Source of the DNA: Limonium bicolor
Taxonomy: Eukaryota; Streptophyta; Magnoliopsida; Caryophyllales; Plumbaginaceae
NCBI GenBank assembly: GCA_023374045.1
Contig: CM041777.1
Coordinates: forward strand, 483,639,594-483,703,593
Length of the DNA: 64,000 nt
Direction of reading: 5' to 3'
The stretch's first letter is position 1. The number at the start of each line of letters is the position of its first letter. The translations under genes and the position numbers were made by a program. Below, piece by piece: positions 1 through 12,966 of the stretch. The notes beneath the pieces were generated by a model, which was not told the origin of the DNA, ran no database searches, and saw nothing but the letters and a program-made list of their open reading frames with translations.

Positions 1-3000
1 AAACAACAAAACTGCCCGATGGTCGGTTATCCAAAATAAGATTATCGAAGGAGTCCCGAGGACTACCAATTACATGGAAATTAGAAGGGAGTATCACTAC
101 AGATGCACCTTGTACCAATGACCCATCCTGCATGGCGCACTTGCTATGGAAAGTGCTACCACGGTTAAGCCACACGGAAAGCCATCATGGCAAGATAGGA
201 GAACGCTACAGTTGTAACACATATTAACACCGGATTGTAAACCATAAGAACAGGAAAATAGGACCTTGGAAGGGCCTGACGGCCTGACCATGATGAGATG
301 AACCGACACATCAGCCAGCAGGGAGTTGAGCTTAGATGAAATACTAAACCATATAAATACTAGCAACGGTATAACCCACTACAACAACAACCGACAGTAT
401 GGTAAGAACACCAATCTCAAACTTCAAGGGGAAAACCTAAGAGATTGCTCGGTATCGCGAGCAAAAACACTATATAAGCAATGATATGCAAGGGATGTAT
501 TATAAGATACTAATGAGACTGTTGAAGCATCGACTTACAACGAAAACGGGATAAGACTCTCAGAGTGACCGTTAAGGACACCAATAACAACATTCTTCAA
601 TGAAGATGTTGGAAACCCGGAAATCAAGGATAAAAGAAATAAACATAAGCTATAACCTACTAAGAATTAAAGTCGTACAACCCTGGAAAAGGAAAGCTCA
701 GAGGACTACCCCCACAGAGCGGGCATAGTCGAGCCGAACAAACTGATGAATGACAGCTAGTACTGTTCGTCTAACTCATTAATACCCAAGTATGATTGAT
801 CATCAACGGGTGGCGTAGTCAACGGAAGTTGAACGAAGCGTTGAGATAGAAGTATAAGATGCCAGGATAATATCCAACTTGGACACCGTAAGGCAAACGC
901 CTAATACGAACTTATCCTTAATTGCCAAAAGACATAAGTCTAGTAAAATGACAGTATTGTCAAAGACATTAAGTAACCTCAGATCACCTGAACAACTCAT
1001 AGCAGGAAGCAGGATGTAACAACTTACCATAAAACCCGATACTACATTTAGTATATAACCTAATGATTGATGGTGTTCCAAGGGACCAGAAGTTTATGAG
1101 GATAACCTGCAGATGAGTAAGAGTACAAATAATGAACTGAGACATTAAGCATTAAGAGCCTACGAGCCAAGGATGTTAACCACATCAGAGCCCGAGGCGC
1201 AGTAAGTTATTAGAGAGCTTGTTTAAGCCATGAGGGACTACAATTAGTAGATATGAACGGTTACCAAACCTATAATTTAGATCGGGAAAACAATACCAAA
1301 AAAATACCAATGAGAATATTGAGATAATGCTAAGGACAGCGGAGAACGAACCATGCCTTTTTAGGGTGGGGATACCCCTCCTTGTTGTGAGGCCATGAGT
1401 GGGAATGAACCCCTCAAAAGGGTTTTCACATATTAGAGATAAAATACACTTTATTTAGAAGATGGGAACTATGAACCTTGAGATTACCTTAGAACGTACT
1501 AGATACACTTGAGTAATAAGGAAGGTTGCACAGATAGACCCCATATCCAACACCCAGGATGTAAGAATTAGTATGGGCAGAGATAAACATTGTGACTGCA
1601 CATTATGGCACGTCAATTAATCAATGCTCAGAGGAGCTTGTGAATCAGCGGATGACTTCTTCAGTAACCAGTCAAACTACATGGTAGATAACATCGTTAA
1701 GGATGAAAGAAAGCGAGAGAAATTAGCCTACTTACGAATCTGAGATTGGAATAGAACACCTTCATATCAAGAGTCAACTATCTTACAACACGGTACGACA
1801 ACCGCCAATATCGGAATGAGAGAACTCCCAGTGTATTTACACCAAGAAGGGATTGAGTATAAGGTAAGACATTAGAATAAGTGAGTAAGAGGTTGCACCA
1901 TTAATGGGTAACATGGTAAAGGCCAACTACCACGGTAGAAATGGTCGTGAGTATAATAGTTAGATAAGTGGATTAAGTCATGGTGCGCGGTAAGGCGACC
2001 ATTATGTATGAGCCGTCAAATATTGACACTGAGGCAATTAGATTTATGAGTTAAGACCAGCATAAGTAAGAAAATAAGATGGTAGACGAACTGAGCATTG
2101 ATGCCAGTAGCCTGGACCTGGTTAGGTAAGATTTCACAGGAAGCACACCATCCATTCCTTAAGGAACTGGAAGTGCATTCCTAGTAGCATAAATATGAGA
2201 AACAAGATAAGAGGCTCTACGGAAAGAGACCTCAGATATTAAGTGACCGAATCAATACGGAATACAGGAAGGAGCTAGAGCATACCATACCCAAGAACAC
2301 AGTAAATGGACTTCCCTTGATTGACTTCAAGAAGAACAATAAATGTTATTTTGGAACGATGAAAGAGGAGATCGACAACAGAATACTTCATAATTAGCGA
2401 TAGCTAAACGTGTGACGGACACTATGAGTTTACTAAAACGAGACGTGGGACGACTGCACCCCACAGGGGCTTGCAGGCCTGACACGCTCATTTATGAGTT
2501 AGTTGGGTAAGTAGTAATGTACCAGTAAGGTACCCCATGCATGTGAACGAGTGGTGTAAGGAACACGGGAAGTAGTCGACTCCGTACCACCGACAACGAC
2601 GCAAGACCAGACAAGAGCAGCTACTACCACAAACAGTCGAAGAGAAGAGCTCAGTTGAACCAGCAACACAGAGGAACCAGAGAACAAATAATTAAGGACT
2701 ATGAAGTGCGAAGAGCACGGATTGTTAAGTACAGACATTGAACATGCCTTAAGATGTAAGGGATTAAGACTGTAAAGCGCATTATGCACTAAACAGTAGT
2801 TTCAGACTAAGAATCATCCTCAGACCAAAGGTCAGTTGGGGAGAACAATTTAGACATTCGAGAAAATACTAAGAGTATGAGCGTAAGATCTTCAAGAAGA
2901 ATGGATAGACGAGTTACAACTCATTAAGGCCGTGTATATATAAAGATAACACGTGCCCATTGAGACAATTAGGCCTAAGATTATCAGAGTGGTGCAGCGG

Positions 3001-3212
3001 AAGCTAGCAGATCACTACCTTTGAGATTAGACCAAACTAAGTTAAGGAAACGGTATAAGTACCGTTAAGAATCCTCGATACAGAGACTAAGTCATTTCTG
3101 ATCGAATTATAAGTAAGATAGATGACGTGGAAGCTAGAATGCTTGGTGAGAATTAGACATCTTGAACTTATGTTCAAAGATGATGTAACGCTGATTACGT
3201 GGGCGTAATCCA

Positions 3213-3230
3213 TTTTAAGGGGGGTAGAGC
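3213..3230 (+). other. Secondary polypurine-tract-like site in E1
   Basis: TTTTAAGGGGGGTAGAGC closely resembles the true tract at 4361-4373 but lies about 1.15 kb upstream. The same site occurs in E4 at about 54873-54890, in matching flanks (GGGCGTAATCC before, GCGAAAA after). It may be a second plus-strand priming site or the relic of an older 3' end. Confidence 0.5.
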
Positions 3231-4008
3231 GAAAACCGCTTAGCGTATGTTTGTGTACTGAGTACATAAACTACGGTGTGCATAGCACAAAATAATTTGA
3301 GAATATGTTTTACATAAACATTTGGAGGTAAATCATGGTTATTGCACACAGAAGATGTGAATACCATACATATTAAGTACCTATCTTGTTAACTCCGGTG
3401 TGAGTACAAGTTAAGAGAATTAAGGAAGAGGATTAAGGAGACTTAAGAAATAAGAATATATGAGGTATGAGTCGATATGAGACTATGTGTGAGATAAGAA
3501 TAAGATAACACTATGAGATATTATTTGATATGAGCATGAGTTAGGATATAGTAATGCTATGTGGTATGAGACAGTGGAAGTTGGTATGAGACTGATATAG
3601 AATTTAGTAGGAATTTAAGTCTTGAGGTAATTACTAAGAGATGAATTGGGAATGCTTGATGGAATGAGTTCACACTTTGGAGATGTATTGATTATGATTA
3701 GAAGAACTAAAAAGATAGAAAATTGGACATGAGTGAATTATTTGGATGTTTGAAAATGACGTGGGAGGTGGAACTTGATTTTCTAGGGATCAAGGGAACC
3801 GACACAAATTGGGGTGGACGGGAGTCTACACTGATGCTGATCACATCAGGTTGGATGATTCCTGAAACTCCCTACCAGTGGTCACAATTAAATCACACTA
3901 AGGATAGAGACCTTGGGATAAAATGAAATTGGAGTTGCTTGTATTTTTAATTAGAGGAATTATTCCTCACATGACCTCGTAAAAAGGATTACCTTTTACT
4001 GAGTCTCG

Positions 4009-4138
4009 CCCATGAAGTCGAGGACGCACGAGCCTTTGTCTTTGGACCGGTGACATGGGGAGAGCAGCGTGTTTGTATTCTGGCCCATGGTGACAAGGAC
4101 GAATGAGCCATTGTCTACGGACCGGTGACATGGAGAAT
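4009..4138 (+). repeat. Two-unit direct repeat of about 73 bp in E1
   Basis: Two consecutive units both begin with GCCCATG and both contain GGACCGGTGACATGG, once near 4038 and once near 4119. The units differ by substitutions, so the duplication is not recent. Confidence 0.6.
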
Positions 4139-4360
4139 ACGTTGGAAGTTATGTGATGTTTAATCATCAAAAGGAACAAAAGGAATTTTGAGTGCTGCAC
4201 ATGCTTAAGCATGTTGTGTGATATTTAAGAATGAGAATATGGGGGACCAATGATCCAATGAGATTAAGTATACATAAGTATGATCTATATGATCTCAGGA
4301 ATGAGGTAAGACATGCATTCTAATAAGAAGATGCATGGGAACTTTGGGGACAAAGTTCTT

Positions 4361-4373
4361 TTAAGGGGGAGAT
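4361..4373 (+). other. Polypurine tract of E1
   Basis: TTAAGGGGGAGAT lies directly before the LTR start TGAAATACC. It follows ACAAAGTTCT, as the equivalent tract in E4 does. Plus-strand DNA synthesis would start here. Confidence 0.8.
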
Positions 4374-4905
4374 TGAAATACCCCAAACCTAAGTATGTTA
4401 AGTAAACATCAAATCATGATGTATTTAAGGCTAAATATGCCTTAGAAAGATTGGTAGATAATTTAAACCAAGAAACACAAGGAAATGCCTTAAGGGCAAT
4501 TAGGGCAAAAATGTGCTCTAAGCTTGGAAAGACTTGGGTGAGTACCCAAATATCATGATAAGACCTTAGTAATATTCTAATGGTCATTTTAAATCAATTA
4601 TCAAAGAAAACCAAACTTGAAAACAAGTTAAAACACAAAATGTGCTTTAAGAAGTCTTAAAGCACATTTTTGAGAAATTGTCTTAGAATTGAGTTTTGAG
4701 TGGCTAAATGTCCATCATTACTCTTTAATCAAACATGTGTACTAATTAGTATCACATTAGGAGGTCTAAATCAATGGGAAATCAAAAATTTCAGAAATAT
4801 GTGCACTGATTAGTGAATAGTGCCAAATAGTGACTAGTTTAAGTTTTAATCAACTTAAGCTAATTAGTTGGTCAACAAAGACCATGACTAGCCTCATTTA
4901 AGGTA

Positions 4906-5090
4906 GGGGGCCGGTTTTTCTAAGGAGGGTGAGTCACCATAAGTAGTCAAATAAGGAAGAAAAGAAGAGATAAGTAAAGAAGTTACTATTTGCTTTATTA
5001 AAGCAAAATATCCTTATAAGCTACCTTCTCTCCTCTATCCTCCATTTCTCTCTTTCACCCCGGTTTCTTCTTCTTCTCTCTGTTCCAAAA
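4906..5090 (+). promoter_or_regulatory. Probable core promoter of the E1 LTR
   Basis: GGGGGCCGGTTTTT (4906-4919) is followed about 30 bp later by AAATAAGG (4949-4956), a TATA-like element, then a purine-rich stretch and a long CT-rich tract (5022-5090) like a plant Y patch. The same order occurs in the LTRs of E4, E7 and E8, which supports a promoter. The transcription start is inferred to lie just upstream of or within the CT tract. Confidence 0.5.
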
Positions 5091-6940
5091 CCGAGAGTGC
5101 TGCCCTTCATGGTTCTCCATCTTCAATCACTTGCCAAATACAACTCCAAGCTCCAAATCCAAAACAAATTGCATATTTGTCTTAGTTAGGTCAAGACCTA
5201 TCTTTCTATCTTTTCAAATCTTTCAAAGCTCCATTTTGGTGCCATGAGAAAACTCCATTGATGGGGGAAAATCAAGTTTGAAGAGCTCATTAGCTTCTCC
5301 ATTCTCTTAAGGTAAAGAAAATGTAAGAAAAACCATGTTTCCATCATTTCTTGTACATGGCCGAAAATTCCTTCTCATGGGGCTATGTTTTTATGCCTTG
5401 TTCTAGCTTGATTTATTCTCCAAGGACTAGTGGAGGTCCTATTTCATTCAATGCCAAAGTCTACCTTGAGACTTCAAAGGTAATCATCCACTTTTATGCC
5501 TTAGAACACATTTCTAACCTAGGTTTTCATTCCTTGAGGTTAGTGCATTGTTTAGTACTCATATGGGTCCTTAAATATTGATTAGAACATTGGCAAAAGG
5601 AATTTAAGTGGTGGCCGAGATCTATGCAAGAAGAAGGCCTAAGGAGGAGATTAAGATAAGCTTGAGAAAACAAGGTAAAATGCTTACCTAAGGGTGGTTT
5701 AAGATTAAGGAATGAGTTTTAGACAAATACCAATGTGGCTTAAAGCTTACATTGTGTATTGGGTTATATAACCTAAGAAAAAGAACTTAAACAAGCTTAT
5801 GAGCTTGTGATTAAGGAGCTAATGAGAATGAGTTAGTAATATAAGTTTAAGGTGGATTTTAAGAGCATTATAACTACTATGATTTGATGAGTGTATTTGC
5901 AGGTTGAAAGCTTATATATGTGGGAAATTCAGTGTTTAAGTTTAAGTCATTTAAGGGCCTAAGAGCCATGTCATTTAAGAGCCTTAGTGCTATGCAATTT
6001 AAGATTATTGCAATATATTGAGTTTGTTATGAATGAGTTGGTTTGGGTGATGAGAAAGAACTTGAGGTGTGTGAGATGGTTAAATGAGGAAAATAATGTG
6101 TTTGGGCATGCTATGATGCTAGAGGTGCTATGGCAAAATTTGAGTAGAAAATAAGTGTTTAGGCGATGGTGGTGAACTAATATGACCTAGGATTTACTAG
6201 GAATCATTATAAGGAATTTGAGTGGAGATTAGTTAATTAAGGAGTCCTTGAGGTTTAGGATGACCTAGAGATGTCTAGGAGGAGTTAGAGGAATGATGAG
6301 TGTTTTGAGCACACCAAAATCATGAGATGAGGAATATAAGAAGTGTGCATAAGATTAAGGAGAAGGTGTAATGATTAAGGTGATTTGAATATGTTCTAAG
6401 GGGAATTAATGACTAAGGAAGTACTAGGAAGTTTTAGAGGTGGTCTTGATGAAAAAGGGGTGAGATAAAGTGTGGTAACGAGTTATAATGACTTAGGCAC
6501 TACCTTGGAGGATTTAAGAATCAAGAGAATGTAATTGAGCATGTAGGACTTAGGCAAATGTTGGTAACCAACTAGGAAGGAAATAAGGTGTTGGAGGATG
6601 GAAGCTTAAGCTTAGGAAGGAACTTTAAGTAAAGGCATAAAAAGAGTTTTAGATAGTGAGAGATGCTTGGGAGATGATGTTATAGTGGTGAAGAGAACAT
6701 TTGGCATAGTGGTTACACTAGGTATGAACCACCACCTAGAAACCTAGAGGAAGCATTACAAGTGTTAGCATTATTACAAGGAAAATGCATAATGACTAAG
6801 GTGGATCTTGGTGGATGATTTAAGGTATTTAAAGGAGGGCTTAAGGTGTATTTGAGGTGCCCAAATGAGGTTATAACATATTAGAATATATGAGGAGAAG
6901 TTTGGAGTTGAAAGAGAATTTAGAAACAAGTTTCTAGAGC

Positions 6941-7190
6941 CGACCGACCTTAGGACCGGACTTGCAAGGTCGGTCGGGCTTGTTACAATACCGGAAAATG
7001 TTTCTGGAATAGACCGGACATGGGACCGGACTTGTCAAGTCCGGTCGGGCTTAAATTTTGTACGGTAATAAGTCTCTGGAATCGACCGGACATAGGACCG
7101 GACTTGCAAGTCCGGTCGGGGTAGAATTTTCAAACGGTAAAGGGTACTGGAACGGACCGGACTTGGCAAGTCGGTCGGTAAGTCCGGTCG
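6941..7190 (+). repeat. Array of four GC-rich hairpins in the E1 LTR
   Basis: Units start at 6941, 7012, 7084 and 7154, a period of 70-72 bp. Unit 1 pairs CGACCGACCTT with AAGGTCGGTCG. Units 2 and 3 pair GACCGGAC with GTCCGGTC. The stem sequence therefore changes between units while pairing is kept. Spacers end in a CTGGAA-like motif. Confidence 0.8.
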
Positions 7191-8079
7191 AGCCTAAAAA
7201 CAAAAAAAAAGAGAAATTTTGAATTCTAAGAATGGCAATGGGTAATAAGGTATGCCTTTGGTAGGGTAGTAATGATTGAGACCCTAAAACTTAAGAGATT
7301 AAGTTAAGTTAAGTATAAACTTGAAAGTTTAAGATTAAGTTTGTAAGATTAAGTGTAAGACCTAAGAGGTGTTAGGTGGGGATCAATAAGGAATTAAGTA
7401 AGTTAAACAAGTTAAGTAAGTCATATTAAGTTAAGTGATTAACAACCTAAAACTGAATGAATGCTTTAGGACTTGGGAGTTTGGACTCCGGAAGAGAGTA
7501 AGCAGCCGAACGACCAACGGTGAACGGTACAGTTCTCTTGTGACCTGCTTGTTAACGAGGTCCCTCGGCTTGTGTGCTATCTGTTTTTGTGTGCTCACTA
7601 AACAAGATAAAGCATGCAACCGGAACATATATATATATATATATTGTATTGTTGTGTGATGTTTGAAAACTAACACAACATACCGTGAGAACTTACTAAC
7701 CAATGTTTAGTAAGAAATTGAGTGAGACTAAGGAACGCCCCTAATAAGGGACGATATGAACCGAAAGAGGTTAACCAACAAACATGGTCTTGAGACTATT
7801 ACTAACTGGAACTTGAGTGAGGAAACCCGGGACCGATCTCCGGTCATGCATGCTAAGGAAAAAGGGGGACGGTATCTGAATCAGATCCGCCCTCCGCTTA
7901 AGGACTTGTCTTCGGACTTGTAGCCTAGGGCCGGTTGCCGGCTCAGCTACGCTGGATTCCCGTCCAGGGTAGGTGGCATTAAGATGGTGCGGTGGGATCA
8001 CCTAAATCCCAGGTTTGGACTTAGGCTACAACCATTCCCCTCCAGGAACGGTTCGTATTCTGAGAATAAGTTAAGGTTA

Positions 8080-8345
8080 AGATAAGTTACAATCATTCCT
8101 TTTTAAAGGATGATTTGTATCGTTAAGATTAAGATTAAGTTAAGATTAAGATAAGTTACAATCATTCCTTTTTTAAAGGATGATTTGTATCGTTAAGATT
8201 AAGATTAAGTTAAGATTAAGATAAGTTACAATCATTCCCTTTTAAAGGATGATTTGTATCGTTAAGATTAAGATTAAGTTAAGATTAAGATTAAGGTGAG
8301 GTTAAGATAAGTTGCAACCATTCCTTTTTAAAGGATGGTTTGTAT
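8080..8345 (+). repeat. Tandem repeat, four units of about 65 bp
   Basis: Each unit holds GATAAGTTACAATCATTCC, a T/A run, AAAGGATGATTTGTAT and several GATTAAG steps. The central part of each unit can fold into a short hairpin (ATCATTCCTTT with AAAGGATGAT). The fourth unit has CAACC in place of CAATC. Confidence 0.8.
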
Positions 8346-8997
8346 TATTCAGATTAAGGTAAGTTACATCCACACCTTATTAAAGGATGGTTGTTTCTAA
8401 GATTAAGATAAGACTAAGAGTGAGGTGAGATAAGGATGGACTAAGATTAGGAGGGAACATTACTTAAGGAGTTAAATAGTTAACTCTCTAATTAAGGGAA
8501 CGCGTTTAAGTCGTTCATTGTGCGTGAACTTTGATTGTTCATAAATGGATTGTGTTTACAGCATTTACTATTATGTTGTGCATCCAATCAACCTCCATGC
8601 TATCGACAATTAGTCGTCGTAGCCACGTTAGCTTGGGGGCCATGAGGGGATCGTACCAGCATTCGTGCTGACCCCCTTTGGGGGCTGTTTTTACTACACA
8701 GGTACAACAGGAAGCGGCCGTCGTGAGAGTAAGAAGAGGATACAAGTGTTAAGGGTTAAGAGTGGCCTACGAGTTGTGCATGTACACTCGTATGGCAATT
8801 TAAGTTAGTAAGATGTATAGGACGTGAGGGGGTTGTAAGAAGGATATGTAAATGTTTAAGATTGTTGCTCTAATGTTCGGTATATTCTGTAGACAGACCG
8901 TGGCAAGGTCCTGGATTGTAAAGAATTCCGCTGTGACATGTATGTATATATGCTGTTAAGTTGCGAGACCACAATTGGATTGAGTTGGGGTGTTACA

Positions 8998-9002
8998 GGT
9001 AA
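8998..9002 (+). other. Presumed right target duplication of E1 (GGTAA)
   Basis: These five bases follow the LTR end GTTACA. The left copy is outside the window, so this is inferred from position only. Confidence 0.4.
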
Positions 9003-9916
9003 ATATGATATTTCCGAAACATAGGGGTGTAAAATGGTATTTTAAACAACCATGGGCTATTAGGAATTTTTAGGAATTTATTGGGTGGAATTTGGAGTTA
9101 AAATAAACTATATATGTATAATATATAGTTATTATGTCATTGTTACATTTTGGATAAGTAAATGGGGTGGAAATGTAAATACCGAGAGTTTAGGGGTTAG
9201 GAATGATATTTATAACCCTTTGGTGGAATTTGGTGATTTTTAGAATAATATAAGAGTATTTAATAAGATATGTGTATAATATATAGTTTTAAGGATATTA
9301 TAAAACTATATGTTATAAATTGGGTCAAAATGTGATTATAGAAAGTTGGAGGGTTGAGAAATGAATTAGAACAGATTTAAGGTCTGTTCGGTTATTAAAT
9401 AAAAATAACCTTAGGTTATACCTTTTTATAAAGTTAAAGATGTTATATTATATGGTATATATAACATGGTATAAATTATAGGGTGATATTGTAATAAACA
9501 TAAAGATATGGTAAGATAATGAAATTAAATTATAATTATGTGCCTTTTCGGCATTAAAAATAGTTTTGTATAAAAACTATAGGTTATAAGTTATATGAAA
9601 TAAAAATATCATATTATATGATATTAGTATATGGTATAACATTACATAGTGTTATGTGGTCAAAATGAAATTAAAATAGAAGATAGTGCTGTACTGAATT
9701 TATAAAGGTTGGAAAATGAATTTTAGACTATGGTCTATGATAAGCCGTAGACTTATCATATTTTATAAGCTAGATTTGTAATAATATTAGTTAAATTAAG
9801 GTTAGAATAGGTAGTAGTTATGTTATTTTATATGTAAAATGATTTTATATGTTTAGTCTTATGTTTTGTGTGTTTTCTATGCAAGGAGATAAATTCTATG
9901 TCAGAAACTAAGTATT

Positions 9917-10209
9917 ACCGGATGCGAAGCCGGATTCCTCATGCACGACACAAATACAAAGTAAAAAGGAGTCAGGCCGGGCACTATGCCGGATGTTCTG
10001 TATCCGACACAAGCAAGAAGATGCGTCGACTCGCCAGAAAGTTAGCAGTTATTTACCGTTAACTAATTAACCAGTGCCGGGTATGGTGCCGGACATCCCT
10101 GTCCGACACAAGTGACTTTTCGCGCCCTGGCGGTTTTGATCGTTACAGTTCGCGCACATTTTTAATAGTCATGCCGGATCAAATAGACCCGGCAAGACGT
10201 CCGACACAA
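9917..10209 (+). repeat. Dispersed CCGG hairpin repeats in the E2 LTR
   Basis: Four related units end near 9954, 10012, 10111 and 10209. The last three end in TCCGACACAAG. Internal short stems include CGGACA with TGTCCG. A further perfect stem, GTGCCGGGTA with TACCCGGCAC, lies at about 11250-11275. The two last spacings are about 98 bp, unlike the 71-bp arrays elsewhere in the window. Confidence 0.6.
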
Positions 10210-10223
10210 GTGTTTTTGGTGCC

Positions 10224-10230
10224 TATAAAA
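10224..10230 (+). promoter_or_regulatory. TATA box, probable E2 LTR promoter
   Basis: TATAAAA in the context GCCTATAAAAGGAGGCC is a good plant TATA element. A candidate poly(A) signal AATAAA follows about 315 bp downstream. This supports an LTR promoter reading to the right. Confidence 0.45.
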
Positions 10231-12576
10231 GGAGGCCGAATGTTGCATTGTTGGGGCATCATCATATATATATACTTACACACTCTGAAAATCCTCAAAA
10301 ACGTCCTGAAGTGCTGATGAAGGAAGATCTTGCATCATTTACAAGGAGAGGGCCGGAACTTCTTGTTTCCGAGGGTGAATCTATCAAATTAAGAAGAAAT
10401 TGTCATCGGGTTAAGGCTAAGACCATTCTCTTTTCCCCCCTTGATTGTTCTTCTTCCATTTAAAGTAGAGGATGCATAAGAATCCTTAGTGGTTACTGAT
10501 TTCGAGTGGTTCTCTTTGTAAACGCACTATGATTATTCAATAAAAGATATAATTTTCAACTTGGAATTTTGTGTTTCTTGCAATTGGAATGAAGTTGCTT
10601 CTCCTTCCATTTACTTCAAATTCTAACTTTTTTAAGGCAGAAAGGTTGATAAATTCCAAGTGGTCTTTCCATTTGTCTTTTATAATTTAGAAGATGAAAC
10701 TTGAGACTTAGAATTAACCATGTTATTCTCCCCTTTTCAGTTCGTTAATTACCTAGATATTTGTTAGTTTTCGATAATGATTAGGGAGTGCTTGGCTCGG
10801 CTTTGAACTGGAAAAGTAATTTGAGATTTTGAGAATGCCGGATAGCATGCCGGGTACAAGACGTCCGACATTCAATGTTTTTGAATATGCTGTGCGCATT
10901 CTGTCCGACATGATATCCGGCACTCTCAAAAGTTGGCTAGTTCTAAATTTATTCTTTTCCCTTGGTGATCATCTGTGTTTTTATACGTTTACCATTTCTA
11001 ATCTGGGGTGGATCATTGTAAATACCATTTTAGATTAGGTTTTAGGTAGTTTTCTTAATTTGTACTTATACACCTTTTTTCCCCCTCTTTACTTAGTAAT
11101 TACCAAGGCTAGGACTTATTTTCTATAGAAGTCCCTAGGGTTTGACATACTTGGTCTTAAATTGCTCCCTTGCTACTTTGACCAGGTTTTTGTTTGCTAC
11201 CCGTATTGATTGAGTAGGTTCTGTTACTTTTTATTTTATGCCGTGCTGAGTGCCGGGTAAAGTATACCCGGCACCTTCTTGATTTTTCCCTATGTTTTAG
11301 TTTGATCTTTCATACATAATTGTTTACTAAAAACCTACTAAAATCTTTGTTAGCAGTCTACAATGTTATAAATATTATAACAATTATATGGTATTAATGT
11401 GATTTAAATGGAATTAATATAAGTAAGGATATTCACTTTAAATAATGTGACAAACAATAAATAAATGAGATTTATAAAACCAAGGTGTATATTGAATAAA
11501 CCTTAGGAGTTGTAATTATACAACATAAAATGTTACATAATATTAAGGTAATGATCTTAATATAAGTTGTATAATATAATACAATTAATAGGAATAATCA
11601 TCTCATATAAGATAATAAAATGTGACATATAATATAAGAGTTTTATAATTCATGAAACTTACCTATATTGGTACATATATATAAATGCGAGAATTATATA
11701 TATAAGGATGGATATATATTATGGTTGGAAACCATATAATATAAATAGTGAAGGTTATTATATGAATATAGTTTATGAACTATAAGTTATAAGTATTGAA
11801 CTCAAATGTAGTTTATTACAAGATTAATGGATTATATAATACAATGTATTATAATGGATGGTGGGATAATAATACCATATGATAAATAATGCATGTATGC
11901 ATGCAACTATATACTATATGCCTAAGTTCAAGAATGAACAAAATTAAATGAATATAATGAATTACATTCAACAGTCGAATTATGACACACTACGAGTCTA
12001 AGTAACGAAGCCGACTGGTTTAGAGAAACACGTAACAATTAATAGTTGAAATCCGGGGATGAACTGTCGGGGTTACAATGTTATTCGGAAATACCGGACC
12101 TAGTTAGTCATGGAGACTGACTCATAGCTTAATTACAGTTTAGATTGTACTTCAGACGGAGGCGCCGGACAAGCTTAGTGGTCTACTGCGCATCCTTGGT
12201 CTAAGGTGTACGGTATATAAAGGGGTTTGATCTGGATTGTCCTGAGTCTTCCCTCGGGTCCAGATATTATTTGGTGTGATAATATTTCTATGTGAATGCT
12301 TATATGCATGTATGTGTACTTGAGCTGGATATCTGTTTATCATTATCGCATTACTACTACTGTACGCGAATGCCCATCGGGCTAATATTATGTCGACTAT
12401 AGATTGACTTATATAAACATACATATGCGTTCAATGTGATAAAAGGATGGTTACTTAATATAATTGTAACACCCTGGATTTTACCTCAAATGATAGCTTA
12501 AGAAAATACAAATCTAACGGCGCAAACGGAATCAAAAACGGACTTCAAACGGGTCCTAGAAGTGGAAAACAGTGTT

Positions 12577-12966
12577 GGTCCGAACTTGTGTCCGAACATT
12601 GAAAGCTCGGACACAAGCCGAGAAGATCGAACTGCGGGAAACCATTTGTCCGAACTTGTGTCCGGACTTCAAAGTTTGGACACAAGTCGAAGTAAATTAA
12701 GTCTGAAAAACAGCCCTGTCCGAACTTGTGTCCGGACTTTGAAGTTCGGACACAAGTTGAACCTTAAAACTCCGAAAAAAGTTCTACGCGCATCCGAACT
12801 TCGGTCCGGACTTGCAAATTTGGACATAAGTCGAGACTTGCAAGTCGGACCCGTCCTCGTGTACTGTCCAAACTTTGTAGTTCGGACACGACCAAAACAG
12901 TGAAACCTTTAAAGCTCTTCGGGGCATGTCCGGACATTGATGTCTGGATGGACGTTCGGACATGTC
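12577..12966 (-). repeat. Array of GC-rich hairpins in the E3 LTR
   Basis: Clear units start at 12577, 12648 and 12718 (spacing 70-71 bp), with more degenerate ones near 12792, 12860 and 12930. The best unit pairs GTCCGAACTT with AAGTTCGGAC around GTGTCCGGACTTTG. E8's array has the same stem, and E1 and E4 have related ones. Confidence 0.8.

Larger units (their letters stand above)
1..4373 (+). other. E1 internal region, no coding sequence recognised
   Basis: All six frames are broken into pieces under about 100 codons, and none resembles gag or pol. The base composition is purine-rich on the plus strand. Blocks resemble E4's internal region: about 250-300 with 43440-43480, 2408-2760 with 43690-44040, 883-1030 with 44078-44350, and 3190-3250 with 54850-54910. 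The first three blocks are in a different order in the two elements. I see no RNA gene here. It could be degraded coding sequence or an old non-coding spacer. Confidence 0.7.
1..8997 (+). mobile_element. E1: 3' part of a large non-autonomous LTR retrotransposon
   Basis: This is the right-hand part of an element whose 5' LTR lies left of the window. The sequence shows a coding-free internal region, a purine tract at 4361-4373 and a 4.6-kb LTR that starts TGAAATACCCC and ends GGGGTGTTACA. The bases after the LTR (GGTAA, 8998-9002) should be the right copy of the target duplication. Parts of the internal region match E4's internal region, for example 3758-3905 against 55488-55635, so E1 and E4 are relatives. 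No gag, protease, RT or integrase motif is visible, so movement would need enzymes supplied in trans. Polarity comes from the order tract then LTR. Confidence 0.85.
4374..8997 (+). repeat. E1 3' LTR (4624 bp)
   Basis: The LTR begins TGAAATACCCC and ends GGGGTGTTACA. In order it holds a promoter-like module (4906-5090), three AAGGTAA donor-like motifs (5309, 5477, 5672), an array of GC-rich hairpins (6941-7190), a TA microsatellite (7626-7644), a four-unit tandem repeat (about 8080-8345) and a C/G-rich box near 8672 that resembles one in E4's LTR. E8 is a shorter relative, with clear similarity over roughly 4374-4800. At 4.6 kb this is very long for an LTR. No coding sequence is seen. Confidence 0.85.
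9003..12464 (+). repeat. AT-rich sequence, probably the middle of the E2 5' LTR
   Basis: This stretch lies between E1 and E3 and has no gene. It looks like LTR sequence: it holds a TATA box (10224-10230), an AATAAA at about 10539, short GC-rich hairpins in an AT-rich background, and repeats of GTCCGACACAAG. Nesting logic places it in the target of E1 and E3, and E2's LTR end lies beyond E3 at 19951. About 9050-9860 and 11350-11960 are plain AT-rich DNA with no recognisable signal. It could instead be a different old element. Confidence 0.4.

Noticed and set aside
9917..10209. CACTA-type DNA transposon, because of GC-rich subterminal-like repeats
   Set aside because: No CACTA terminal inverted repeats or 3-bp duplication could be found around them.
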